A stretch of DNA of 7,298 nucleotides from an uncultured Clostridia bacterium (GTDB lineage Bacteria > Bacillota > Clostridia > Oscillospirales > Ruminococcaceae). Below the pieces are notes generated by a model, which saw only the letters and a program-made list of their open reading frames with translations, ran no database searches and was not told where the DNA came from. This document shows, piece by piece, positions 1-6,665 of this stretch (within the stretch, counting starts at the first letter, position 1; every line of letters begins with the position of its first letter). Both the position numbers and the translations under genes were made by a program. Where the stretch lies: contig CALBGD010000025.1 of NCBI GenBank assembly GCA_937893735.1, positions 1 through 7,298 on the forward strand, written 5' to 3'.

Positions 1-1
1 A

Positions 2-751
2 ACCTACGTCTACACCTACAACAACGACTGGAGCACCCATTCCGCCGGCTGGGACGTTGAGGGAGTTTACCCGCCGCCCCAGTGCAGTATGTCCTACATG
101 ACCACAAAGACCCCGCTCGACCCGGACAGCTGGGTGTACCGGGACTATTACTTCAAGAATCCCGGCGAGGCGGGACTGGAATACAGCAATAACCACACCC
201 ACCTCCAGAAATATCAGGGGAAGTACTACCTGTTCTATCATTCGATGTTCCCGCAGAAATCCCTCGGAACCTACGGCGGATTCCGCAGCCTGTGCGTGAA
301 TGAGGCGGCGGTGGACGAGGATACAGTCACCATCGAAAAGGTAACGGCCACCAGGGAGGGCGTATCACAGATAAAGAACCTCGACCCGTTCCAGCCGAAT
401 CAGGCGGAAACGCTGGCGGCTTGCGCCGGGACTTCCTACGCGCCGACTGACGAGCCGGGCAACATCACGGTTTCCTGCACATCTCAGGAGAGCGGCGCGG
501 GAGCGTGGCTGTGCGTGCGCGGCGCTGATTTCGGCGAGGGCGCGGAGTATTTCGCAGCGCGGATAAAGGGCACCGGCAGGGTCGACGTCTACCTTGACAA
601 CATCGATGGAACAGCGGCGGCCTCCGTGGAGTTCAGCGGCGATGACTGGCAGACGGTGTACGCACAGGCGTTCTCTGAGATATCCGGAGTTCACGATGTT
701 TATTTTGTGATACCCTCCGGATTTGAGTTCGATTCATGGCAGTTCGCATAA
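2..751 (+). CDS. GH43 family glycoside hydrolase with C-terminal CBM6-like domain, 5' partial
   Basis: The reading frame is open from base 2 to the TAA at 749-751 (249 residues visible). The gene begins upstream, because the frame is open and family-like before the first ATG at 89. Fragment residues 1-75 resemble the end of the GH43 five-bladed propeller of the XynD/arabinofuranohydrolase type: a YVYTYNNDW strand, a proline-rich PPPQCSMSYM turn, then SNNHTHLQKYQGKYYLFYH with the family's conserved NNH-x-H histidine region. Residues about 133-249 look like a CBM6 beta-sandwich: QAE start, GADFGEG, RVDVYLDN, WQTVY, GVHDVYFV and a closing FDSWQF. Known GH43 enzymes cleave arabinose or xylose from arabinoxylan or arabinan, and CBM6 binds xylan or beta-glucan. 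The three catalytic acids are probably off the window, so the substrate is not certain. There is no dockerin or anchor after the CBM. Any signal peptide would lie in the missing part. Confidence 0.85.
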   Translation, partial: TYVYTYNNDWSTHSAGWDVEGVYPPPQCSMSYMTTKTPLDPDSWVYRDYYFKNPGEAGLEYSNNHTHLQKYQGKYYLFYHSMFPQKSLGTYGGFRSLCVNEAAVDEDTVTIEKVTATREGVSQIKNLDPFQPNQAETLAACAGTSYAPTDEPGNITVSCTSQESGAGAWLCVRGADFGEGAEYFAARIKGTGRVDVYLDNIDGTAAASVEFSGDDWQTVYAQAFSEISGVHDVYFVIPSGFEFDSWQFA

Positions 752-761
752 TATGAGCGTC

Positions 762-794
762 TGACCGGAAGTCTGTGAGCTTCCGGTCAATTTT
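762..794 (+). terminator. Rho-independent terminator after the GH43 gene
   Basis: A perfect 10-bp stem (TGACCGGAAG at 762-771, CTTCCGGTCA at 780-789) with an 8-nt loop starts 10 nt after the TAA. It is followed by AATTTTG. The T-run is only four long, so termination may be incomplete. A strong promoter for the next gene lies just downstream, which supports separate transcription units. Confidence 0.75.
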
Positions 795-830
795 GCATAG
801 GGATTATGATTTATCCGCATTGCCGGAATC

Positions 831-859
831 TTGACATAACCCTTTTTTTATGGTATAAC
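831..859 (+). promoter_or_regulatory. Sigma-A type promoter for the GH2 gene
   Basis: A consensus -35 TTGACA (831-836) is followed by a 17-bp spacer and a -10 TATAAC (854-859). A TG dinucleotide at 851-852 one base before the -10 adds the extended -10 element. The spacer contains a run of seven T (843-849). The predicted transcript start is near 866, giving a short leader of about 27 nt before the ATG at 893. The leader has an AAGGGG ribosome-binding site at 879-884, eight bases before the start. A small dyad (ACTAT at 858-862, ATAGT at 870-874) overlaps the expected start site and could be an operator, but its arms are only 5 bp. Confidence 0.8.
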
Positions 860-892
860 TATGATAAATATAGTATCTAAGGGGCAGGGAAT

Positions 893-2944
893 ATGAGCGG
901 CAGGATATGTGAATACATAAATAACGACTGGTTTTTTGCGAAAGATGTCGACCCGGCGGCAATGAAGAAGCATTCTATACAGCTTCATGACCTGAACGGC
1001 TGGGAGCGCGTGAATATCCCTCATACATGGAATGCTTCCGACTGCACGGGCACGGCGGTGACCTCTAAGGAGTACTCCGAGGGATATTTCCGGGGAGCCT
1101 GCTGTTATGTGCGCAGGGTAGTACTGCCTCATGAGCAGTATTACGGCAGGAGGGTTTTCATTGAGTTTGCAGGGGCGAACACCTGCACGGCGCTGTTTGT
1201 GAACGGAAAGCGCGCAGGCTACCACGAGGGCGGGTATTCCACGTTCCGGTTCGATATAACGAAATACGTGACGGTGGGAGCGGAGAATGTGCTCACTGTG
1301 TACGTCAGCAACGCGACCTCGGACTACATCGCCCCCATCTGCGACTGCGGCGACTTCACGAAGATGGGCGGGATATACCGGGCAGTAAGGCTGATTTCCG
1401 CTGATAAGCTGCACATCGACCTCATGGACAGCGGAACCTCCGGAGTGTATATCACGGCGGCTCCGGACGGGGCGGTCAGGGCGAGAATAAAGCTTGCAAA
1501 CGACGGCTCGGCGGAGCGCCCTGTAACTATCAGGGCGGAGATATCCGGCGGGGAAGAGCGCGTTTCCGCAGAAATGGAGCTCACACTGCCGCGCGGGACG
1601 GCTGAGGAGCTTGTTGAAATGAAAATACCATCTCCGACCCTCTGGGACGGAGTGCACCAGCCGTTCCTTTACAGCATGAAGGTTACGCTGCTGTGCGCCG
1701 GAGAGCCGGTAGACAGCGTAACGGAGCAGTTCGGCGTAAGGGATTTCCGGTTCGATTTTGAAAGGGGATTTTTCCTGAACGGAACGCACACGGAGCTCCA
1801 CGGCGTGAACTATCATCAGGATTCCAGCGGCTGCGGCTGGGCTATGACCGGAAAGCAGCGCGAGCGGGACTACTCAATAATCCGCGACATGGGCTGCAAC
1901 GCGGTCAGAATGGCGCACTACCAGCACGCGGCGGAGGAATACTCCATCTGCGACCGGCTGGGGCTGTGCGTGTGGACTGAGATAGGCATTATCGGGAAGC
2001 TGTGCCCGGGTGAACCGGCGGAGCCACAGACCTCCCCGGAATTCCGCGGGAGTGCGCTGAGCCAGCTCCGGGAGCTGGTTTTGCAGACTTTCAACCACCC
2101 CTCGGTGATCCTGTACGGAATGTCCAACGAAATTTACCAGATGTCCGACAGCGTTTTTTCGCTCTATGAGGAGATGTATTCCTTTATAAAGGAGCACGGC
2201 GGCGGGCGCGCGGCGACCTATGCGGACGCGCAGTTCTGGGGGAAGTTCACGGAGCTCCCGGCGGACGCAGTGGGCTACAACCGCTATTTCGGCTGGTACA
2301 AGGAGGCGGGAGATGTCTCGCAGTTCGGCGAGTGGTTCGACAAGGCGCACGCAGAGATCATGAAGCGCCCGCTGTGCATTTCGGAATACGGCGGCGGCGG
2401 AGCGATATCCCAGCACAAGGACAATATCGACTGGCTGACGGACATAGACCCCAACGGCGAACGGCACTACGAGAATTATCAGGCGGAGCTCCACGAGCGT
2501 ATATGGGCGCAGATAGGCCACCGAGAGTACCTCTGGGGAAAATTCGTGTGGTGTATGTTCGATTTCCCGGCGGCGGGGCGCAAGGAGGGCGACACGGTCG
2601 GCATAAACGACAAGGGACTGTGCACCCGCGACCGCGTGCCCAAGGACGCCTACTGGTTCTACCGCTCCGTGTGGAGCGGCGCAAAGACCTGCCGCCTTGC
2701 CGACAAGCGCTTCCGGAAGCGCGGGGAGGTGGTTCCGCTGGTCAAGGCTTACGCAAATGCGGTTTCCGCGGAGCTGTTCCTGAACGGAGAGTCCCTCGGG
2801 CAGGGAACACACCCGGACGAGCGGCTTGGCACGGTGTTCGTATGGAAGAACGTCCGGCTGGCAGAGGGCGAGAATCAGGTCAGGGTGAGGGCGGTTTTCC
2901 CTGACGGAAGCTCCGTCGAGGATACAGCGATCTGGACGGTATAA
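893..2944 (+). CDS. Glycoside hydrolase family 2 protein, probable cytoplasmic beta-galactosidase
   Basis: A complete gene of 683 residues with its own promoter and a purine-rich ribosome-binding site. The domain order is typical of GH2: a jelly-roll sugar-binding domain (about 10-170, with NIPHTWN at 42-48 and the FVNGKRAGYHEGGY loop), an immunoglobulin-like domain (about 180-285), and a TIM barrel from about 290 (LHGVNYHQD at 302-310, RMAHYQH at 339-345). The general acid/base is E413 in SNE, and the nucleophile is E498 in ISEYGGGG. The segment MFDFPAAGRKEGDTVGINDKGL matches the beta-galactosidase subgroup rather than beta-glucuronidases. A short C-terminal beta domain of DUF4982 type (about 612-683, LFLNGESLGQ) follows. 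There is no signal peptide, so it should act inside the cell, hydrolysing terminal beta-linked sugars (galactose most likely) from imported oligosaccharides. Family assignment is very secure; the exact substrate is inferred. A beta-glucuronidase or another GH2 activity is the alternative. Confidence 0.93.
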   Translation: MSGRICEYINNDWFFAKDVDPAAMKKHSIQLHDLNGWERVNIPHTWNASDCTGTAVTSKEYSEGYFRGACCYVRRVVLPHEQYYGRRVFIEFAGANTCTALFVNGKRAGYHEGGYSTFRFDITKYVTVGAENVLTVYVSNATSDYIAPICDCGDFTKMGGIYRAVRLISADKLHIDLMDSGTSGVYITAAPDGAVRARIKLANDGSAERPVTIRAEISGGEERVSAEMELTLPRGTAEELVEMKIPSPTLWDGVHQPFLYSMKVTLLCAGEPVDSVTEQFGVRDFRFDFERGFFLNGTHTELHGVNYHQDSSGCGWAMTGKQRERDYSIIRDMGCNAVRMAHYQHAAEEYSICDRLGLCVWTEIGIIGKLCPGEPAEPQTSPEFRGSALSQLRELVLQTFNHPSVILYGMSNEIYQMSDSVFSLYEEMYSFIKEHGGGRAATYADAQFWGKFTELPADAVGYNRYFGWYKEAGDVSQFGEWFDKAHAEIMKRPLCISEYGGGGAISQHKDNIDWLTDIDPNGERHYENYQAELHERIWAQIGHREYLWGKFVWCMFDFPAAGRKEGDTVGINDKGLCTRDRVPKDAYWFYRSVWSGAKTCRLADKRFRKRGEVVPLVKAYANAVSAELFLNGESLGQGTHPDERLGTVFVWKNVRLAEGENQVRVRAVFPDGSSVEDTAIWTV

Positions 2945-2979
2945 ATCAGGATCAGAGGTCTGAGAATAAAGACAGCACC

Positions 2980-3002
2980 GCCCCCGCATTTTTTGCGGGG
3001 GC
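2980..3002. terminator. Left GC-rich hairpin after the GH2 gene
   Basis: A perfect 9-bp stem (GCCCCCGCA at 2980-2988, TGCGGGGGC at 2994-3002) closes a loop of five T, 35 nt after the GH2 stop. No T-run follows on the plus strand; the stem runs directly into GCTCAGCTTGTCG. It may pause polymerase or protect the mRNA 3' end, but it is not a textbook intrinsic terminator in this form. Confidence 0.5.
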
Positions 3003-3055
3003 GCTCAGCTTGTCGAAAAAGTCAAACGAACAGATAATTTTACAGAATCAGTGGG

Positions 3056-3075
3056 GGGAAACTCTTGTTTTTCCC
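3056..3075. other. Small hairpin inside the intergenic element
   Basis: GGGAAA (3056-3061) pairs with TTTCCC (3070-3075) around an 8-nt loop, preceded by extra G residues. This is a weak structure on its own and is listed as part of the element's folded architecture. Confidence 0.35.
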
Positions 3076-3106
3076 ATAACCCTTTAGCGCCCTGAAAACG
3101 TTAAAA

Positions 3107-3142
3107 CCGCACTCCGTGCGGAGTGGCGGGGGCTTTGCCCCC
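3107..3142. other. Tandem GC hairpins inside the intergenic element
   Basis: Two short stems follow each other. CCGCAC (3107-3112) pairs with GTGCGG (3116-3121); an overlapping alternative is CACTCC (3110-3115) with GGAGTG (3120-3125). GGGGGC (3128-3133) then pairs with GCCCCC (3137-3142) around TTT. The two options for the first stem are mutually exclusive. Confidence 0.5.
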
Positions 3143-3152
3143 CACACCCACA

Positions 3153-3177
3153 CTACCTTTTGCACGGCAAAAGGTAG
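3153..3177. other. Strong 11-bp hairpin inside the intergenic element
   Basis: CTACCTTTTGC (3153-3163) and GCAAAAGGTAG (3167-3177) form a perfect stem with a 3-nt loop (ACG). A competing pairing exists between GTAGCG (3174-3179) and CGCTAC (3191-3196). This is the most stable internal structure of the element. Blocks like this occur in dispersed intergenic repeats of clostridial genomes, from general recollection rather than a search. Confidence 0.55.
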
Positions 3178-3216
3178 CGAAAAGCGATAGCGCTACGCGC
3201 AAATTTCGACAGACTG

Positions 3217-3249
3217 AGCGCCCCCACTTTTTTTGCGGGGGCGCTTTTT
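3217..3249 (+). terminator. Right GC-rich hairpin with T-run; terminator reading on the plus strand
   Basis: A perfect 9-bp stem (AGCGCCCCC at 3217-3225, GGGGGCGCT at 3237-3245) is followed directly by TTTT (3246-3249), giving a run of five T counting the last stem base. This is a good intrinsic terminator for plus-strand transcription, that is, for GH2 messages that pass the left hairpin. On the minus strand the stem begins 3 nt after the membrane-protein stop codon, but no T-run follows there, so for that operon it is at best a 3'-end hairpin. Confidence 0.65.
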
Positions 3250-4562
3250 CATATCGCCTTTATTTCCGTGAGAAGCCTGTCAAGCTCCGATAATTCTTCG
3301 CTGCCTGGAGTTTCCCCGCCGTAGCGCACGCGGTCGTAGGTCCTTACCATTCGGCTGACCTCGCCGTTTTCAAGGCGCTCCCCAAATGCGCGCTCTCCCT
3401 TGTCGGAGTGCACCGTAGTCGTGTCGGTTGGAAGATGCGGAAACGCCGAGGCTCCCAGACGGACAAGATACAGCTCGTACCCCGCTCTGAATTTCAGCGC
3501 CGGGTCGCTCTCGCGGCGATACCTGCGGACTAACTCGCGCTCTGTGCGGCGCTGCTCCCGCACGGAGATTCCGCGCTCCGTGCTGTCGCTGAATTCGTCG
3601 ATGAACGGCTGCTGGGTCTCCTGCACGGGCAGTCTGAACAGCGGCTGGAAGAGGTTCCTGATGAACGCCCATATCTGCCGCCGGAACCTTATCGCGAGGA
3701 ATATCAGCACTCCTATCAAGACGTATACCAGAAGCTGAAACAGCGGATTTTCGTTCACCGGGAAATCAAAGTCCTCGGCGGTGTTTTCGTCCATATCGCC
3801 GTCCTGCGGGTCATCTGCGCTGTTCCTGTTGAGGAGCGATATCAGCCACTGTATCAGCATTTTCAGCAGTGAGAATATCCCTCCCGCTATCGGACGCGCG
3901 AACAGGCACAGCGCCGCGATAAGCCCCGCCGCGCCGGCGATGAGCTTCGCGTTGTAGCTGCGCACTCCCGCCGGGAGCACGGCTTTTCCTCCCGCACGCT
4001 GGCGGGTCTGCATATCAATGTTCGTCTGATTCGTGAGGACTGCCGCCCCAGCGATGAGTATGATGAAAGACGCGGAAAGCTGCGTCATTCCATTGTTTAT
4101 GACCGCCTCGTCATGCGTGAAATTCAGCAGGACAGCCGCCACTACCGCCAGCACGAAATACACCGCGAACCACCCGCGCGTAAAGATATCGCTGTAACCC
4201 TTTCCGGCGGAGAGATACCCTCCGAAATAGCCCGCAGCGCACCCCGGCAGGAAGTAAAGGAACACCCCCGCGTGGAGCCCGCACAGCCCTCCGACAACGC
4301 AGAACAGCACACCCGGGAGAATGAACCCCGTCCGCGCGAGGAACATCGCCCACGGCTTTGCTTTCCGGGAAAGTCCCGCCCTTGACGACCACTGACCCAG
4401 CGCCCGCCCGGAGATATAGAACAGCGCGATTACCGCGTACATCGCGAAATAGTGCCACCAGACGAATTCCCCGAAAGCCGCGCCCTCGGTGACAACGACC
4501 GCCGGGTACAGCGTCAGGAACTGCCACAGCACCGCCAGTGCGCTCAGTATTTTTTCCTGCAT
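3249..4562 (-). CDS. Multi-pass membrane protein with DUF4129-like C-terminal domain
   Basis: A 437-residue product ending at TGA (3251-3249). I chose the ATG at 4562-4560 because AGGCGGTG (4575-4568) lies 5 nt upstream and because the frame further upstream overlaps the DUF58 gene and reads as low-complexity shadow. Hydrophobic segments lie near residues 5-24, 36-52, 73-95, 97-117, 130-148, 159-176, 205-222, 226-244 and 273-291, so eight or nine membrane spans are likely. An acidic loop (about 248-266) precedes the last span. The soluble C-terminus (about 315-437) is basic, then has the pattern YELYLVRLG and YDRVRYGG, which resembles the DUF4129 domain found in transglutaminase-linked membrane proteins. 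It is the last gene of the MoxR-DUF58 operon, 11 nt after DUF58. Its molecular function is unknown. No transglutaminase catalytic domain is fused to it. Confidence 0.8.
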   Translation of the reverse strand: MQEKILSALAVLWQFLTLYPAVVVTEGAAFGEFVWWHYFAMYAVIALFYISGRALGQWSSRAGLSRKAKPWAMFLARTGFILPGVLFCVVGGLCGLHAGVFLYFLPGCAAGYFGGYLSAGKGYSDIFTRGWFAVYFVLAVVAAVLLNFTHDEAVINNGMTQLSASFIILIAGAAVLTNQTNIDMQTRQRAGGKAVLPAGVRSYNAKLIAGAAGLIAALCLFARPIAGGIFSLLKMLIQWLISLLNRNSADDPQDGDMDENTAEDFDFPVNENPLFQLLVYVLIGVLIFLAIRFRRQIWAFIRNLFQPLFRLPVQETQQPFIDEFSDSTERGISVREQRRTERELVRRYRRESDPALKFRAGYELYLVRLGASAFPHLPTDTTTVHSDKGERAFGERLENGEVSRMVRTYDRVRYGGETPGSEELSELDRLLTEIKAI

Positions 4563-4573
4563 GAGTTCACCGC

Positions 4574-5734
4574 CTATTCTTCGCCGCCGTCCGGCAGATA
4601 GTACTGTTTGCGCGGAATGTGGAGCACGTCGCAGAGGTCGGTTTCTTCGATATCCGTGGAGAATATCGTTATGCTCCTGCCGTTCTGGGAAAGCCCCCGC
4701 AGCGTTTCCGCGCACTTTTCGTCAAGGAAGCTGCTGACGAATACCACGTCTGTAAATCCCGTGAAATCCACCCCGGAGATGAAATCGTCGATGTGCTCCC
4801 CGCAGGAGCTCTTAAGCTCTGCAAGGCTGCGGAGCTGCTCCATCATGTGGACGTAGCCCTCCCCCGGCTCGGAGTACACCGGCTTCGGGGAGTTTGCCGC
4901 GAGCGCGCACTCCGTGTGGGTGCGGCAGCAGTAATCCAGCATGAATGCCGCGCCCTTTATCAGCGCCTCCAGGGTGGGCACGGATATGCGCTGCTTCTCT
5001 CCGTGGTAGCTGCGCTGGACGTTCAGCAGCACCAGTACACGGCGCTCAGTCGTGAATTCGTTGTTGTAGACCATCAGCGAACCGCACCGCGCGCTTTGCG
5101 CCCAGTGAATGCGGTTCATCGGCTCCCGCCCGGAGTACTCCCGCGCGCCGCTGATAACGAACGGGTCGGGCAGCACGAAGCGCCGCACCGATAGCTCCCC
5201 GATGAACACGTCACCGGACATATTGCCGCACTCCATGTCGGCGGGGATAGGGAGCACCCGAAGCTCCTGACCGAGCTTTATGACCCGGGCGGAGCGCACC
5301 AGTCCAAACAGGTCGCTGACCGCTATCGAGGCGTCGTCGATAGTGAAAAGTCCGCGCTTCTCGCACTTTACCTTCCATGTGCGGCGGCATTTCTGGCGGC
5401 CTTTCAGCGTGAATATTCCGGAGATGAGCCCTTTCTGCGCCGGGTCCTTGGAGTTCGCGGAGCTCCCGTAGAAGCTCAGCCAGCGGGAGCAGCTTATCTC
5501 AGTCCTGACCCACGGCAGCGGCAGTATCTTAGCGTTGTCTATCTCCTCGATTATCTCGATCTCCTCGTCCTCGAAGGCTTCGATGACGAAGCCGCTTCCG
5601 GCGGGGATTCCCTCGGTGCCGCGCCGTCTTACGGTGAGCTTGTAGCTCAGCCCGCGCTGACCCAGCTTTTCGTACAGGTAATACTGCCCGACAAGCACAG
5701 CCGCGAGGATAAGCGCAATTACGATAAGCTCCAT
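4574..5734 (-). CDS. DUF58 domain-containing protein
   Basis: A 386-residue protein starting at the ATG 5734-5732, one base after the moxR TGA, with GGAAGG (5745-5740) inside the end of moxR as ribosome-binding site. It ends with TAG (4576-4574), which overlaps the ribosome-binding site of the next gene. An N-terminal hydrophobic helix (about 2-20) anchors it; a beta-rich segment follows (about 30-165). The DUF58 signature lies at 198-222: R-E-Y-S-G-R-E-P, then RIHWAQSAR and SLMVYNNE. The region after it (about 231-380) looks like a von Willebrand A fold, but the metal-binding DxSxS motif appears as N-V-Q-R-S (238-242), so metal binding there is doubtful. In known operons DUF58 proteins act with MoxR ATPases and membrane partners; their biochemistry is poorly defined. 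Translational coupling to moxR is likely. Confidence 0.9.
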   Translation of the reverse strand: MELIVIALILAAVLVGQYYLYEKLGQRGLSYKLTVRRRGTEGIPAGSGFVIEAFEDEEIEIIEEIDNAKILPLPWVRTEISCSRWLSFYGSSANSKDPAQKGLISGIFTLKGRQKCRRTWKVKCEKRGLFTIDDASIAVSDLFGLVRSARVIKLGQELRVLPIPADMECGNMSGDVFIGELSVRRFVLPDPFVISGAREYSGREPMNRIHWAQSARCGSLMVYNNEFTTERRVLVLLNVQRSYHGEKQRISVPTLEALIKGAAFMLDYCCRTHTECALAANSPKPVYSEPGEGYVHMMEQLRSLAELKSSCGEHIDDFISGVDFTGFTDVVFVSSFLDEKCAETLRGLSQNGRSITIFSTDIEETDLCDVLHIPRKQYYLPDGGEE

Positions 5735-5735
5735 A

Positions 5736-6665
5736 TCAGCCTTCCGTCGGCACGGGGACGCTGTCCAGCACCTGCCGCAGAACGTCGTCCGCAGCCTTTG
5801 CCGCGCCGCCTGCCCCGGAGTACCCCCGGCAAATCAGCCTGTGGTTTATGACGTAGGGAGCCGCCTCCAGCACGTCCTGCGGCATCGCGTAGTCACGCCC
5901 GGACATCATCGCAAGGGCGCACGCCATTCTGCGGAGCGCCACGGCTCCTCTGGTGGAAAGCCCGAGCTTAACGCTGCCGTGACGGCGGGTAGCCGCCGCG
6001 ATATCCGCGATGTAGCTGCACACCGCTTCCCCCGCCTTGCAGGAATTTATCTCCTGCTGAGCCTTTACCAGCTCCTCGGCGGAGCACACCGCTGAAAGCT
6101 CCTGCCGGACTGCGCCGCCTATTACCGCTATCTCCTCGCCGCGGTCGGGATAGCCCAGCGCCAGACGTATCATGAAGCGGTCGAGCTGAGCCTCCGGCAG
6201 GGGATAGGTACCCTGAGTTTCCACGGGATTCTGCGTTGCGATAACGAAAAACGGCTGTTCCATGGGATAAGTGTCGCCGTCGATGGGGGTCTGCTTTTCC
6301 TCCATGCACTCCAGCAGCGCCTACTGAGTGCGCGGAGTGGCGCGGTTTATCTCGTCCGCGAGGATTATATTCGCGAACACCGGCCCCTTTCTGAGCTGGA
6401 ATTCCTGCTGCTTCATGTTGTAGAAATTTATGCCGGTGATATCGGACGGAAGCAGGTCGGGCGTAAACTGTATCCTGCGGAATTCCGCGTCAACGGACTT
6501 CGCAAGAGAGTGGGCGAGCAGGGTCTTTCCGGTGCCGGGGACGTCCTCGAGAAGCACATGACCTCCCGCCAGCATTGCCGCGCATATCAGCCGGAGCTCC
6601 CGGCGCTTTCCCTTTACCGCAAGGGACACGTTGTCCGTCAGCTTTTCGGATAGTTCCTTTATCAT
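5736..6665 (-). pseudogene. MoxR-family AAA+ ATPase interrupted by an in-frame TAG
   Basis: One continuous frame of 309 codons from ATG (6665-6663) to TGA (5738-5736), broken only by TAG at codon 115 (6323-6321). The start is supported by AAAGGAG (6679-6673) and a 4-nt ATGA overlap with the MATE stop. Upstream of the TAG are Walker A (DVPGTGKT, 41-48) and Walker B (ILADE, 101-105). Downstream are sensor 1 (ATQNP, N146), the arginine-finger region (EAQLDRF, R163) and sensor 2 (STRG, R239). The whole length suits MoxR proteins, which are chaperone-like ATPases working with vWA/DUF58 partners. The TAG falls in A-T-P-R-T-Q-[stop]-A-L-L-E, where the family normally has serine or alanine; TCG to TAG is a one-base change. 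Translation stopping here would give 114 residues lacking sensor 1 and the lid. An ATG at 6305 could restart synthesis, but its GGAG lies only 3 nt away. A sequencing error is a real alternative. Confidence 0.85.
6321..6323 (-). other. Premature amber codon within moxR
   Basis: The minus-strand codon TAG is flanked in frame by ACT CAG and GCG CTG CTG, matching the conserved RTQ-x-ALLE segment of MoxR. TAG is also the natural stop of the downstream DUF58 gene, so it is not likely to be a reassigned sense codon in this organism. Confidence 0.85.

Larger units (their letters stand above)
2979..3245. repeat. Hairpin-rich intergenic repeat element between convergent genes
   Basis: The 304-bp gap between the GH2 stop (2944) and the stop of the convergent membrane-protein gene (3249) holds no gene. 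Nearly all of it is structured repeat. Its outer 27-nt blocks (2979-3005 and 3219-3245) are direct copies with 25 of 27 matches, each a GC-rich hairpin with a T-rich loop. Immediately inside, 2997-3018 and 3204-3225 form a 22-bp inverted repeat with two mismatches (GGGGGCGCTCAG, two differing bases, TGTCGAAA). The interior carries at least four more hairpins and no coding frame of note. The layout resembles a MITE-like or other dispersed intergenic repeat. Part of the direct and inverted similarity is a trivial consequence of each terminator-like hairpin being itself palindromic. Copy number elsewhere in the genome is unknown. Confidence 0.5.

Noticed and set aside
848..1816. Long minus-strand open frame opposite the GH2 gene
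   Set aside because: It is antisense to a confidently identified enzyme, rich in Arg, Val and His as expected of a mirror frame of GC-rich codons, and shows no recognisable domain.
1874..2989. Minus-strand open frame of about 371 codons opposite the GH2 catalytic domain
   Set aside because: Same reasoning: it mirrors the GH2 barrel, starts inside a terminator-like hairpin and has no family signature. Length alone is explained by high GC content.
3051..3200. Possible CRISPR, tRNA or riboswitch in the intergenic gap
   Set aside because: The repeats are single inverted hairpins and not regularly spaced direct repeats, no cloverleaf is seen, and the region lies downstream of both flanking genes, not in a leader.
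4563..4715. N-terminal extension of the DUF4129-like membrane protein
   Set aside because: These 51 codons overlap the end of the DUF58 gene, are Arg-rich and unlike a membrane protein, and a good ribosome-binding site precedes the ATG at 4562.
4619..5194. Plus-strand open frame opposite the DUF58 gene
   Set aside because: It is antisense to a well-supported gene with tight operon spacing, and has no ribosome-binding site or domain that I recognise.
6321..6323. Pyrrolysine or another recoded amber codon in MoxR
   Set aside because: No pyrrolysine genes are visible, the residue is not one where a special amino acid is expected, and TAG serves as the DUF58 stop in the same operon.
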